Assembly (NCBI GenBank): GCA_004322045.1
Contig: SCRN01000011.1
Coordinates: 1 to 64,000 of the forward strand
From: Paraburkholderia sp.
GTDB lineage: Bacteria > Pseudomonadota > Gammaproteobacteria > Burkholderiales > Burkholderiaceae
Length of the DNA: 64,000 bases
Direction: 5' to 3'
A model generated the notes under the pieces. It was not told where the DNA came from. It was given only the letters and a program-made list of their open reading frames with translations, and searched no databases. A program made the translations under genes and the position numbers. Within the stretch, counting starts at the first letter, position 1. The number at the start of each line of letters is the position of its first letter. Shown here piece after piece: positions 57,195 to 64,000 of the stretch.

Positions 57195-57839
57195 ATGGTG
57201 CGCAAATCTCTTGTCGATCCGCAGCGCGTGCGGGATGAAATCGCGATGGCAGCCGCGCGGCTGATCGCGGAGGAAGGGCTCGATTACGCCAGCGCCAAGC
57301 GCAAGGCGGCGCGGCAGATTACGGGTCAGGCGCGCGTCGCGGGCGAATGGCTGCCCGACAACGATCAGATCGAAGAAGAAATTCGCGAGTATCAATCGCT
57401 GTTCCAGGCCGACACGCAGCCCGCGGTCCTGCGTCGGCTGCGGGAAATCGCCATCGAATGGATGAAGCGGCTAGCCGCGTTCCATCCCTACCTGACGGGG
57501 GCGGTCCTGAACGGCACGGCCGGCGAGCACTCGGACATTCATCTCCAGGTGTTTTGCGACAACCCTAAGGAAGTGGCGATCTACCTGCTCAATATAAACG
57601 TGCAGTACGACGTCTCGGAGACGCGCCACTTCGGCGGCCGGGGTGACGTCGAGACATTGAGCTTCCTGTGGCGGGCCGCTCGCGATGAAAATCCCGTCGG
57701 CATCCATATCGCGCTCTACGATACGGACGATCTGCGCGGCGCGGTGCGCGCGGACGGACGGGGCCGCACGGCCCGGGCCAATCTCGACGCCGTCGAGGCG
57801 CTGCTCGCCGGTAACGGCGACGCACCGTTGCACAATTGA
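57195..57839 (+). CDS. Conserved protein with a nucleotidyltransferase-like segment, function unknown
   Basis: This 214-aa protein has no clear experimental relative I recognise. Residues 10-50 look like a helical, basic N-terminus (DEIAMAAARLIAEEGLDYAS). Residues 100-120 contain GAVLNGTAGEHSDIHLQVFC, which resembles the G-S/T...S-D-h-D signature of minimal nucleotidyltransferases, but the second Asp is His116. A later acidic strand (GIHIALYDTDDL) could supply another carboxylate. A TATGAT box ends 6 bp before the ATG at 57195, so the mRNA may be leaderless. It is divergent from mpl; a cell-wall link is only positional. Confidence 0.75.
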   Translation: MVRKSLVDPQRVRDEIAMAAARLIAEEGLDYASAKRKAARQITGQARVAGEWLPDNDQIEEEIREYQSLFQADTQPAVLRRLREIAIEWMKRLAAFHPYLTGAVLNGTAGEHSDIHLQVFCDNPKEVAIYLLNINVQYDVSETRHFGGRGDVETLSFLWRAARDENPVGIHIALYDTDDLRGAVRADGRGRTARANLDAVEALLAGNGDAPLHN

Positions 57840-57903
57840 AATCGACGCCAAAGCCGGCAGCGCGACCGTCGTCGGCCGGCTCGACATCCGTCCCTATTAC
57901 TTT

Positions 57904-58473
57904 ATGAAAGCGAAACATCTCTTCATCGTGGCGACCGTGGCGGTGGCGGCAGGCCTCTTCGGGGTCGCGGCGCAGCATTTGCTCGTCGGCGGCGCCAACC
58001 CCGAAAGGGCGATGCCGAGCGCCGCCGTGCCGGCCACGACGGCACCGGCCAGCGACGCGGTCGCGCAACTGCTGAGCGCGCCGCTGCGCGACGTCGACGA
58101 CAAGCCGCAAATGCTCGAGGCCTACAAAGGGCGGGTGCTGGTCGTGAACTTCTGGGCTTCTTGGTGCGCTCCATGCGTCGCCGAGATGCCGCAACTCGTG
58201 GAACTTCATGACGCCTACGCCAGCAAGGGCGTCCAATTCGTCGGGATCGGAGTCGATTCTCGACAGAACGTCCAAAATTTCCTGAAGAAGGTCCCGGTGG
58301 ATTACCCGATTTTGATCAGCGGATTTGGCGGCGCCGATCTTGCCCGCAGCCTTGGCAACGGGGCGGGCGCGCTGCCCTTCACTGTCGTAATTGACGCTAA
58401 CGGCGTCGTACGGTCGACAAAATTAGGACAAATCGTCCCGACCGAACTTCGCAGGACGTTAGATGCGCTTTGA
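57904..58473 (+). CDS. TlpA/ResA-like membrane-anchored thiol-disulfide oxidoreductase
   Basis: This 189-aa thioredoxin-fold protein has an N-terminal signal anchor (about residues 5-27) and a Pro/Ala linker. The redox motif is WCAPC at 87-91 inside VVNFWASWCAPCVAEMPQLVE. The cis-proline loop is NGAGALPFTVVID. It should face the periplasm and reduce disulfides, for instance in cytochrome c or envelope proteins. The specific partner is unknown. It follows the nucleotidyltransferase-like gene by 64 bp on the same strand. Confidence 0.92.
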   Translation: MKAKHLFIVATVAVAAGLFGVAAQHLLVGGANPERAMPSAAVPATTAPASDAVAQLLSAPLRDVDDKPQMLEAYKGRVLVVNFWASWCAPCVAEMPQLVELHDAYASKGVQFVGIGVDSRQNVQNFLKKVPVDYPILISGFGGADLARSLGNGAGALPFTVVIDANGVVRSTKLGQIVPTELRRTLDAL

Positions 58474-58668
58474 GCGGCCCACCCGAATAACGCGCAGTTA
58501 CATGCAAAATGCGGCTAATTCGTGTCAGGATCGCGGAAATTGAGTGACGCCGGGCGAAAAAAACGCGTTCGGGCGGAGCCTCGCTCAGCGCCTTTTTCAT
58601 TGGCCGCTAGACAAGTTTCGACAATCAGCGCTAAAGTGCGCGCAATTCCGCGGAAACAGAAGCGAACC

Positions 58669-59124
58669 ATGAAACGACTGCTGGTGCTACACGGCCCTAA
58701 CCTCAACCTGCTCGGTACGCGGGAACCCGAGGTGTATGGCCGCGTGACGCTCGAGCAGATCGATCAGGCGCTAACGGCACGCGCGAAGGAAGCAGGCGTC
58801 GAACTGGTGGCGTTTCAAAGCAATCACGAAGGCCACCTGGTGGACCGCGTGCAGGCGGCCGCGGCAGAAGGGATCGAATTCATCGTCATCAATCCGGCGG
58901 CCTATACGCATACGAGCGTCGCGTTGCGCGACGCGCTGGCAGGCGTCGGCATCCCGTTCGTCGAGGTCCATCTCTCGAACGTGCATCGCCGAGAGCCGTT
59001 CCGGCATCACTCCTACTTTTCCGACCAGGCCGAGGGCGTCATCTGCGGTCTCGGCTGGAAGGGCTATCTGTACGCACTCGAGTTCGCGTTAGAGCGGCTC
59101 GCGCCTCAGAACGCGCGCGGCTGA
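58669..59124 (+). CDS. aroQ: Type II 3-dehydroquinate dehydratase
   Basis: This 151-aa enzyme of the shikimate pathway starts [20 protein letters not shown], which includes the conserved Asn, Arg and catalytic Tyr. [30 protein letters not shown] and [18 protein letters not shown] complete the active site. It precedes accB and accC, a typical proteobacterial order. A 195-bp gap after the TlpA-like gene probably holds the promoter. Confidence 0.97.
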   Translation: MKRLLVLHGPNLNLLGTREPEVYGRVTLEQIDQALTARAKEAGVELVAFQSNHEGHLVDRVQAAAAEGIEFIVINPAAYTHTSVALRDALAGVGIPFVEVHLSNVHRREPFRHHSYFSDQAEGVICGLGWKGYLYALEFALERLAPQNARG

Positions 59125-59188
59125 TTCCAGAACACCAAATCGGAGCCGGTGCGAGCCGGCGCCTCACGCATTAAAGAGGGGATTCCTT

Positions 59189-59647
59189 ATGGATCTACGT
59201 AAGCTGAAAACTTTGATCGACCTCGTCTCCGAATCGGGTATCTCCGAGCTCGAAGTAACTGAAGGCGAAGGCAAAGTCCGCATCGTCAAGAATGCGCCGC
59301 CGGTTTACGTGCAGCAGTCCGCCCCGTACGCACCGCAATTCAGCACACCGGCCCCGGCCGCCGGTTCGATCGCTGCAGAGCATGCCCCCGCGCCCGCGCC
59401 CGCGGCCGTGGAAGGCCACGTCGTGACGTCGCCGATGGTCGGCACCTTCTACCGCTCGCCTTCGCCGGGCGCGGAGCCGTTCGTCCAGGTGGGCGATTCG
59501 GTCAAGGAAGGCCAGACGCTGTGCATCATCGAAGCGATGAAACTGCTCAATGAGATCGAAGCCGACCAAGCGGGCGTCGTGAAAGAAATCCTCATCGAAA
59601 ACGGCCAAGCCGTGGAATACGGCCAGCAGCTGTTCATCATCGGTTGA
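59189..59647 (+). CDS. accB: Biotin carboxyl carrier protein of acetyl-CoA carboxylase
   Basis: This 152-aa protein has an N-terminal helical part, a Pro/Ala-rich linker (about residues 44-75) and a C-terminal biotinyl domain. The biotinylated lysine is K118 in [13 protein letters not shown]. The thumb loop [18 protein letters not shown] is characteristic of AccB. It is encoded directly before accC and co-regulated with it in most bacteria. Confidence 0.98.
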   Translation: MDLRKLKTLIDLVSESGISELEVTEGEGKVRIVKNAPPVYVQQSAPYAPQFSTPAPAAGSIAAEHAPAPAPAAVEGHVVTSPMVGTFYRSPSPGAEPFVQVGDSVKEGQTLCIIEAMKLLNEIEADQAGVVKEILIENGQAVEYGQQLFIIG

Positions 59648-59771
59648 TCGCGAGGCGGGCCCGGGCGAATGACCAAGCCTCGGGTGCAGCCCTTTCGCTC
59701 GAATGCCGTGTACCGCCCGTTTCTTTGCGGACCCACGACGCACGAGCCCATAACTGCGTCGAACCATCGCC

Positions 59772-61139
59772 ATGTTTGAAAAAATTCTTATCGCCAATCG
59801 CGGCGAAATCGCCTTGCGCATCCAGCGTGCTTGCCGCGAGCTCGGCGTCAAGACGGTCGTCGCCTACTCGACCGCCGATAAAGACGCCAAATACGTGAAG
59901 CTCGCCGATGAAGCCGTCTGCATCGGACCGGCGCCGTCGCCGCAGAGCTACCTGAACATGCCCGCGCTGATCAGCGCGGCCGAAGTCACCGATGCCGAGG
60001 CAATTCACCCCGGCTATGGCTTCCTGTCGGAGAACGCCGATTTCGCCGAGCGCGTCGAGCAGTCGGGCTTCGCCTTCATCGGCCCGCGCCCCGAGACGAT
60101 TCGTCTGATGGGCGACAAAGTCACGGCCAAGCAGACGATGATCAAAACCGGCGTGCCCTGCGTGCCCGGCTCGGAAGGCGCGCTGCCGGACGATCCGAAA
60201 GAGATCGTCAAGATTGCGCGCTCGGTCGGCTACCCCGTGATTATCAAAGCTGCGGGCGGCGGCGGCGGCCGCGGCATGCGCGTGGTCCACACCGAGGCGG
60301 CGCTCGTGAACGCCGTCAACATGACTCGCGAGGAAGCCGAACGCGCGTTCGGCAACCCGCAGGTCTATATGGAGAAGTTTCTCGAGAACCCGCGTCACAT
60401 CGAGATCCAAATACTGGCCGATTCGTTCAAGAACGCGCTGTGGCTGGGCGAGCGCGACTGCTCGATGCAACGCCGCCACCAAAAGGTGATCGAAGAGGCG
60501 CCGGCGCCGGGCATCGCGCGCCGCCTGATCGAGCGCATCGGCGATCGCTGCGCGGACGCCTGCAAGAAGATGGGCTACCTCGGCGCCGGCACGTTCGAGT
60601 TCCTGTACGAGAACAACGAGTTCTATTTCATCGAAATGAACACGCGCGTGCAGGTCGAGCACCCGGTGACGGAACTGATCACGGGCGTGGACATCGTGCA
60701 GGAGCAAATTCGTATCGCCGCGGGCGAAAAGCTTGCGCTGCGTCAGCGCGATATCGTATTCCGCGGTCACGCGATCGAGTGCCGGATCAATGCGGAAGAT
60801 CCGTTCCGGTTCACCCCTTCGCCCGGTCGCATCACGTCGTGGCATACGCCCGGCGGCCCCGGCATCCGTGTCGATTCGCACGCCTACAATGGGTATTTCG
60901 TTCCGCCGAACTACGATTCGATGATCGGCAAGCTGATCGCCTACGGCGCCACGCGCGAGCAAGCGATTCGACGCATGCGGATTGCGCTGTCCGAGATGGT
61001 CGTCGAAGGGATTCAGACGAACATTCCGCTGCATCGCGAATTGATGCTCGACGGCAGCTTCGTCGAAGGCGGCACGAGCATTCACTATCTCGAGAACCGG
61101 CTCGCGGAAAAGCAGCAAGCCGCGCCGGAGGAAGCCTGA
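59772..61139 (+). CDS. accC: Biotin carboxylase of acetyl-CoA carboxylase
   Basis: This 455-aa ATP-grasp enzyme carboxylates the biotin on AccB, the first step of fatty acid synthesis. [15 protein letters not shown] starts the domain. The glycine-rich ATP lid [14 protein letters not shown], the [16 protein letters not shown] segment, and the active-site [16 protein letters not shown] are all present. Standard length. It lies 124 bp after accB. Confidence 0.98.
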   Translation: MFEKILIANRGEIALRIQRACRELGVKTVVAYSTADKDAKYVKLADEAVCIGPAPSPQSYLNMPALISAAEVTDAEAIHPGYGFLSENADFAERVEQSGFAFIGPRPETIRLMGDKVTAKQTMIKTGVPCVPGSEGALPDDPKEIVKIARSVGYPVIIKAAGGGGGRGMRVVHTEAALVNAVNMTREEAERAFGNPQVYMEKFLENPRHIEIQILADSFKNALWLGERDCSMQRRHQKVIEEAPAPGIARRLIERIGDRCADACKKMGYLGAGTFEFLYENNEFYFIEMNTRVQVEHPVTELITGVDIVQEQIRIAAGEKLALRQRDIVFRGHAIECRINAEDPFRFTPSPGRITSWHTPGGPGIRVDSHAYNGYFVPPNYDSMIGKLIAYGATREQAIRRMRIALSEMVVEGIQTNIPLHRELMLDGSFVEGGTSIHYLENRLAEKQQAAPEEA

Positions 61140-61144
61140 GCGAC

Positions 61145-62044
61145 ATGGCGAGCTACCGGGAACTGATCGTCGAGCTGGACCGGACGCGCGCCGAAGCGCT
61201 GTCCGATGCGCTCATGGAATTGGGGGCGCTGTCGGTCTCGGTGGAGGACGCCGATGCCGATACGCCCGACGAGCAGCCGCTGTTCGGTGAGCCCGGCCTC
61301 ACGCCAGACCGCACGGCATGGCAGCATTCGCGCGTGATCGCCCTGCTCGCCCCCGAGCACGAGCCGGCGCTCGTCGCGGCCGCCGCCGCCAATGCCGTTG
61401 GGCTGGCGGCGGTTCCGTCGTTCGCGGTGCGGGAAGTTCCGGAACAGGACTGGGTGCGTCTGACGCAGTCGCAATTCGAACCAATCGCGATCGGCAAGCG
61501 AATTTGGGTGGTGCCGTCATGGCACGATGCGCCCGATCCGCAAGCGTTGATCCTCGAACTCGATCCCGGGCTCGCATTCGGCACGGGTAGTCACCCGACG
61601 ACGCGGCTGTGCATGGAATGGCTCGAAGCATCGGTCGTGGCGGGCGAGTCGCTGCTCGACTATGGTTGCGGCTCCGGCATCCTCGCGATCCTTGCGCACA
61701 AGTGCGGCGCTGCGCCGGTCGTTGGCGTCGACATCGATCCGCAAGCCGTCGAATCGGCTCGGCAAAACAGCGAGCGCAACAACGCGGCAGTCACCTATAC
61801 ACTGCCCGACGCTTGCCCCGAGGGCCAGTTCGATGTCGTAGTCGCCAATATTTTGTCGAACCCGCTCAAGCTGATGGCTTCGATGCTGAGCGCGAAGGTC
61901 AAGCCGGGCGGACGCATCGTGCTATCGGGCGTGCTTGCGCGGCAAGCCGAGGAGGTCGCGGATGCGTATCGTCCGTGGATCGACATTGGCGTATGGCGCG
62001 AACTCGACGGCTGGGTTTGCTTGGCCGGTGTAAAGCGCCGCTGA
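61145..62044 (+). CDS. prmA: Ribosomal protein L11 methyltransferase
   Basis: This 299-aa SAM-dependent enzyme trimethylates ribosomal protein L11. A substrate-recognition N-terminal domain (about residues 1-60) precedes the methyltransferase core. [16 protein letters not shown] and [19 protein letters not shown] form the SAM site, and [13 protein letters not shown] is the PrmA-specific NIL motif. It starts 5 bp after accC, so it is in the same operon. Confidence 0.96.
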   Translation: MASYRELIVELDRTRAEALSDALMELGALSVSVEDADADTPDEQPLFGEPGLTPDRTAWQHSRVIALLAPEHEPALVAAAAANAVGLAAVPSFAVREVPEQDWVRLTQSQFEPIAIGKRIWVVPSWHDAPDPQALILELDPGLAFGTGSHPTTRLCMEWLEASVVAGESLLDYGCGSGILAILAHKCGAAPVVGVDIDPQAVESARQNSERNNAAVTYTLPDACPEGQFDVVVANILSNPLKLMASMLSAKVKPGGRIVLSGVLARQAEEVADAYRPWIDIGVWRELDGWVCLAGVKRR

Positions 62045-62149
62045 CGAGCCCGCGGGCAATTGCGGCATCGCCGAGGGCGCGGCGAGAAACCATTAGAATA
62101 GCGACTATCGATCGATGCACCGGCGCTATTGCCGGCTTTTCCGTTCACT

Positions 62150-63508
62150 ATGGTCCTAGCCACCCGCTGTCCCCACTGCGAAACGGTTTTCCGCGTTCAG
62201 GAAGCGATGCTTGCACGCTCTGGTGGGTTCGCGCGCTGCGGACACTGCCACGAGGTCTTCGACGCTCGGCACAACACGCTCGATCCGCATGCGGGCGCCG
62301 GCCATGACGGCGAGCCAGCCGGCGTTCCCGCATTGGAAAGCGAGCGCGATTCAGCGCCGTCCCCGCTGAACGAGACGACGCCGGAAGCGCAAGCCGAGGC
62401 AGTTGCTTCCGAGACGACGGCAAGCTCGGACGTGGCGCTGTCGGAGCCCCCGCTTACGCATGAACCACCGCTCAGTGCGGAGGTGCCGCCTTTCGCGGCA
62501 CCGGTTTTTGCGCCTGGCGCTGAACAACAGCCTGTGTACGAGCCTGAGGCTGAGGCTGAGCATGTGCCTGAGGCTGAGCATGTGCTCGAGACCGAGCATC
62601 CGCCCACATCAGCGCCGCGCGACACGATACCCGCTGCATCGCCCGAACCAAATTGGGATGACGACGAACCGCATTTGAACGGTACGTTGCAGCCCGGCCT
62701 CGACGCCGAACCGCATTTCGGCGCGCCCCAGCCGGCGTCTCTCGATCTGCCGGAGCGAACGGGCGCCGAGCCCGAATTCTCCGCGCCTACCCGCTCGGCG
62801 CGCGTCGACGAAGCTCAGGCCGAACCGCACCTCGAGCCGCACTTGCGCGAGGGACTGCAAGCACGCGCCGAACAGCAAGCCGAAGCGGCGCCGCAGCGCA
62901 GCGCCGCGGCCGACGACCCGCGCCTGCGGGCGGCCGGCGCGCCGCCGGTTTTCGCCGAACCGCTTGCATCGAGCGCGCACGAGCGTCACTTCGCGGTAAC
63001 GCGCGAGGCACGCACCGGGACGCCAAGCCGTTCGCTTGCATACATCGTCGGCGGGATCGTCGCGCTCGCGCTCATCGTCGCCTTGGTGGCTCAGCTCGCC
63101 TGGTGGCGCCGCGAAGCCGTCATGGTCTACTGGCCCGACTCGCAGCCGCTGTTCGCGCAGGTGTGCGCCAAGCTCGGCTGTCAACTGACACCGCCGCGCG
63201 ACATCGATGGGCTGCAGGTCGAGGCATCCGATCTGCGGCAAATCGACGGACCCCACCGCCTCGAGCTACGCGTGCCACTACGGAACCGCTACGGCATTGC
63301 ACTCGCCTACCCTGCGATCGAATTGACGCTGTTCGACAGCAAGAACGACGTCGCTGTGCGCCGCATCTTGTGGCCCGCGGACTATGTCGCGCCGGGCACT
63401 AGCGTGGCGGCGGGCTTGCCGGCGCACACCACGCAGACGATGATCGTTCGGCTCGACAGCGGCAACGCGATCGCGACCAACTTTCGCGTTCAGATCTTCT
63501 ACCCATAG
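62150..63508 (+). CDS. Zinc-ribbon and DUF3426-domain membrane protein
   Basis: This 452-aa protein begins with an MJ0042-type zinc ribbon (ATRCPHCETVFRVQ, then GFARCGHCHEVFDA; two CxxC knuckles). About 270 residues of acidic, Pro/Ala/Glu-rich linker follow, including an imperfect PEAEAEHVPEAEHV repeat at about residues 130-150. One transmembrane helix spans about 295-319. The C-terminal DUF3426-like domain (LFAQVCAKLGCQLTPPRDID onward) should be periplasmic. Function is unknown. It sits after accBC-prmA. The start at 62150 puts the ribbon at the N-terminus. Confidence 0.87.
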   Translation: MVLATRCPHCETVFRVQEAMLARSGGFARCGHCHEVFDARHNTLDPHAGAGHDGEPAGVPALESERDSAPSPLNETTPEAQAEAVASETTASSDVALSEPPLTHEPPLSAEVPPFAAPVFAPGAEQQPVYEPEAEAEHVPEAEHVLETEHPPTSAPRDTIPAASPEPNWDDDEPHLNGTLQPGLDAEPHFGAPQPASLDLPERTGAEPEFSAPTRSARVDEAQAEPHLEPHLREGLQARAEQQAEAAPQRSAAADDPRLRAAGAPPVFAEPLASSAHERHFAVTREARTGTPSRSLAYIVGGIVALALIVALVAQLAWWRREAVMVYWPDSQPLFAQVCAKLGCQLTPPRDIDGLQVEASDLRQIDGPHRLELRVPLRNRYGIALAYPAIELTLFDSKNDVAVRRILWPADYVAPGTSVAAGLPAHTTQTMIVRLDSGNAIATNFRVQIFYP

Positions 63509-63586
63509 CAGAACCCGGGCACGCAAAGCTAGGCGCGCCCACTTCCTCGCACTCGCGACAACACGAAACGGATATCCGGAGCAAAC

Positions 63587-64000
63587 ATGAGTCAAGTCAC
63601 GCTGGGCGGCAACCCGATCGCAGTCGGCGGCACGTTCGTCTCGGTCGGCCAAAAGGCACCCGAATTTTCGCTCGTCGGCAAAGACCTCAAGCCGGTGACG
63701 CTCGCCGATTTCGCAGGCAAACGCAAGGTACTCAACATCGTCCCGAGCCTGGATACGCCCACCTGCGCCACCTCGACACGCAAGTTCAACGAAGCGGCTG
63801 CCAAATTGCAAAATACGGCAGTGATCGTCGTTTCGGGCGACCTGCCGTTTGCCGCGAGCCGCTTCTGCACGACCGAAGGCATCGAAAACGTGGTGACGGC
63901 GTCGACGTTCCGTGGCCATGAATTCGCGCAAGCGTACGGCGTCGACATCACATCGGGCCCGCTGGCGGGTCTGACGGCGCGCGCAGTGGTCGTCGTCGAC
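63587..64000 (+). CDS. tpx: Thiol peroxidase (C-terminal end outside window)
   Basis: The visible 138 residues are an atypical 2-Cys peroxiredoxin of the Tpx group. The peroxidatic cysteine is C60 in [14 protein letters not shown] and the resolving cysteine is C94 in [28 protein letters not shown] at the N-terminus is typical. The protein reduces peroxides using thioredoxin. About 30 residues are expected beyond the right edge. Confidence 0.96.
   Translation, partial: MSQVTLGGNPIAVGGTFVSVGQKAPEFSLVGKDLKPVTLADFAGKRKVLNIVPSLDTPTCATSTRKFNEAAAKLQNTAVIVVSGDLPFAASRFCTTEGIENVVTASTFRGHEFAQAYGVDITSGPLAGLTARAVVVVD

Overview
The window is a GC-rich (about 60-65 %) stretch of chromosome from a betaproteobacterium of the family Burkholderiaceae (Burkholderia / Paraburkholderia / Trinickia-like). 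The evidence is the protein sequences themselves, a class A RNase P RNA, and a run of housekeeping genes in a typical burkholderial setting (leuS-lptE-holA-proA-hemJ, exbBD-dapB-bamE/fur, accBC-prmA, thiL-pgpA-pncC). Genus and species cannot be fixed from sequence alone. No tRNA, rRNA, insertion sequence, prophage, integrase or CRISPR array was seen. The window looks like stable core chromosome plus two sugar-catabolic blocks.

Layout. 1-3.9 kb: start of rplM (cut by the edge), a probable small RNA gene, an OsmC-like gene, rnpB, pyrC, and a class II glutamine amidotransferase. 3.9-10.9 kb: glutamate/aspartate transporter ATPase gltL without its partner genes, glutamate dehydrogenase, a LysR regulator, a nitrate/nitrite-type MFS transporter behind a good sigma-54 promoter, and purB. 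11-16.8 kb: gluconate uptake and the Entner-Doudoroff pathway (edd-eda-gntP-gntK), with divergent hexR and HexR-like operators between hexR and edd. 16.8-23.1 kb: leuS-lptE-holA-proA, with hemJ nearby. 23.1-26.9 kb: exbB-exbD, dapB, bamE and divergent fur. 27-30.2 kb: tkt and gapA. 30.4-33.6 kb: a spermidine-synthase-like gene, rsmE, a secreted barnase/RNase Sa-type ribonuclease with its barstar inhibitor, and a structured RNA candidate. 33.6-39.2 kb: maeB, thiL-pgpA-pncC, pyrF. 39.3-49.6 kb: a ten-gene, same-strand sugar cluster (iclR-dgoK-dgoA-SDR-araFGH-SDR-lactonase-mutarotase). 50-57 kb: a GT9-like glycosyltransferase, mtgA, aroE, an RNase II-family exonuclease, a YqiA-like esterase and mpl. 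57.2-64 kb: a nucleotidyltransferase-like unknown, a TlpA-type thioredoxin, aroQ-accB-accC-prmA, a zinc-ribbon membrane protein, and the start of tpx.

How it fits together. Gluconate enters through GntP, is phosphorylated by GntK, and Edd/Eda yield pyruvate and glyceraldehyde 3-phosphate. The second sugar block is a De Ley-Doudoroff-type route: uptake by AraFGH, mutarotation, C1 oxidation by an SDR, lactone hydrolysis, then DgoK and DgoA. The sugar-acid dehydratase that should link lactonase and kinase is not encoded here. Both routes deliver triose phosphate to GapA.

The most interesting signals are non-coding. (1) A promoter-to-terminator unit of about 92 nt at 485-577 (minus) carries the same CCUCCUU core as the 16S rRNA anti-Shine-Dalgarno tail. 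(2) A string of hairpins ending in a strong intrinsic terminator at 33466-33592 (plus) has no gene to terminate. Secondary points are the sigma-54 promoter with a long upstream hairpin before the nitrate transporter, the HexR sites, the orphan gltL, nested perfect inverted repeats between tkt and gapA, and an uncharacterised nucleotidyltransferase-like protein with Asp-to-His in its signature.
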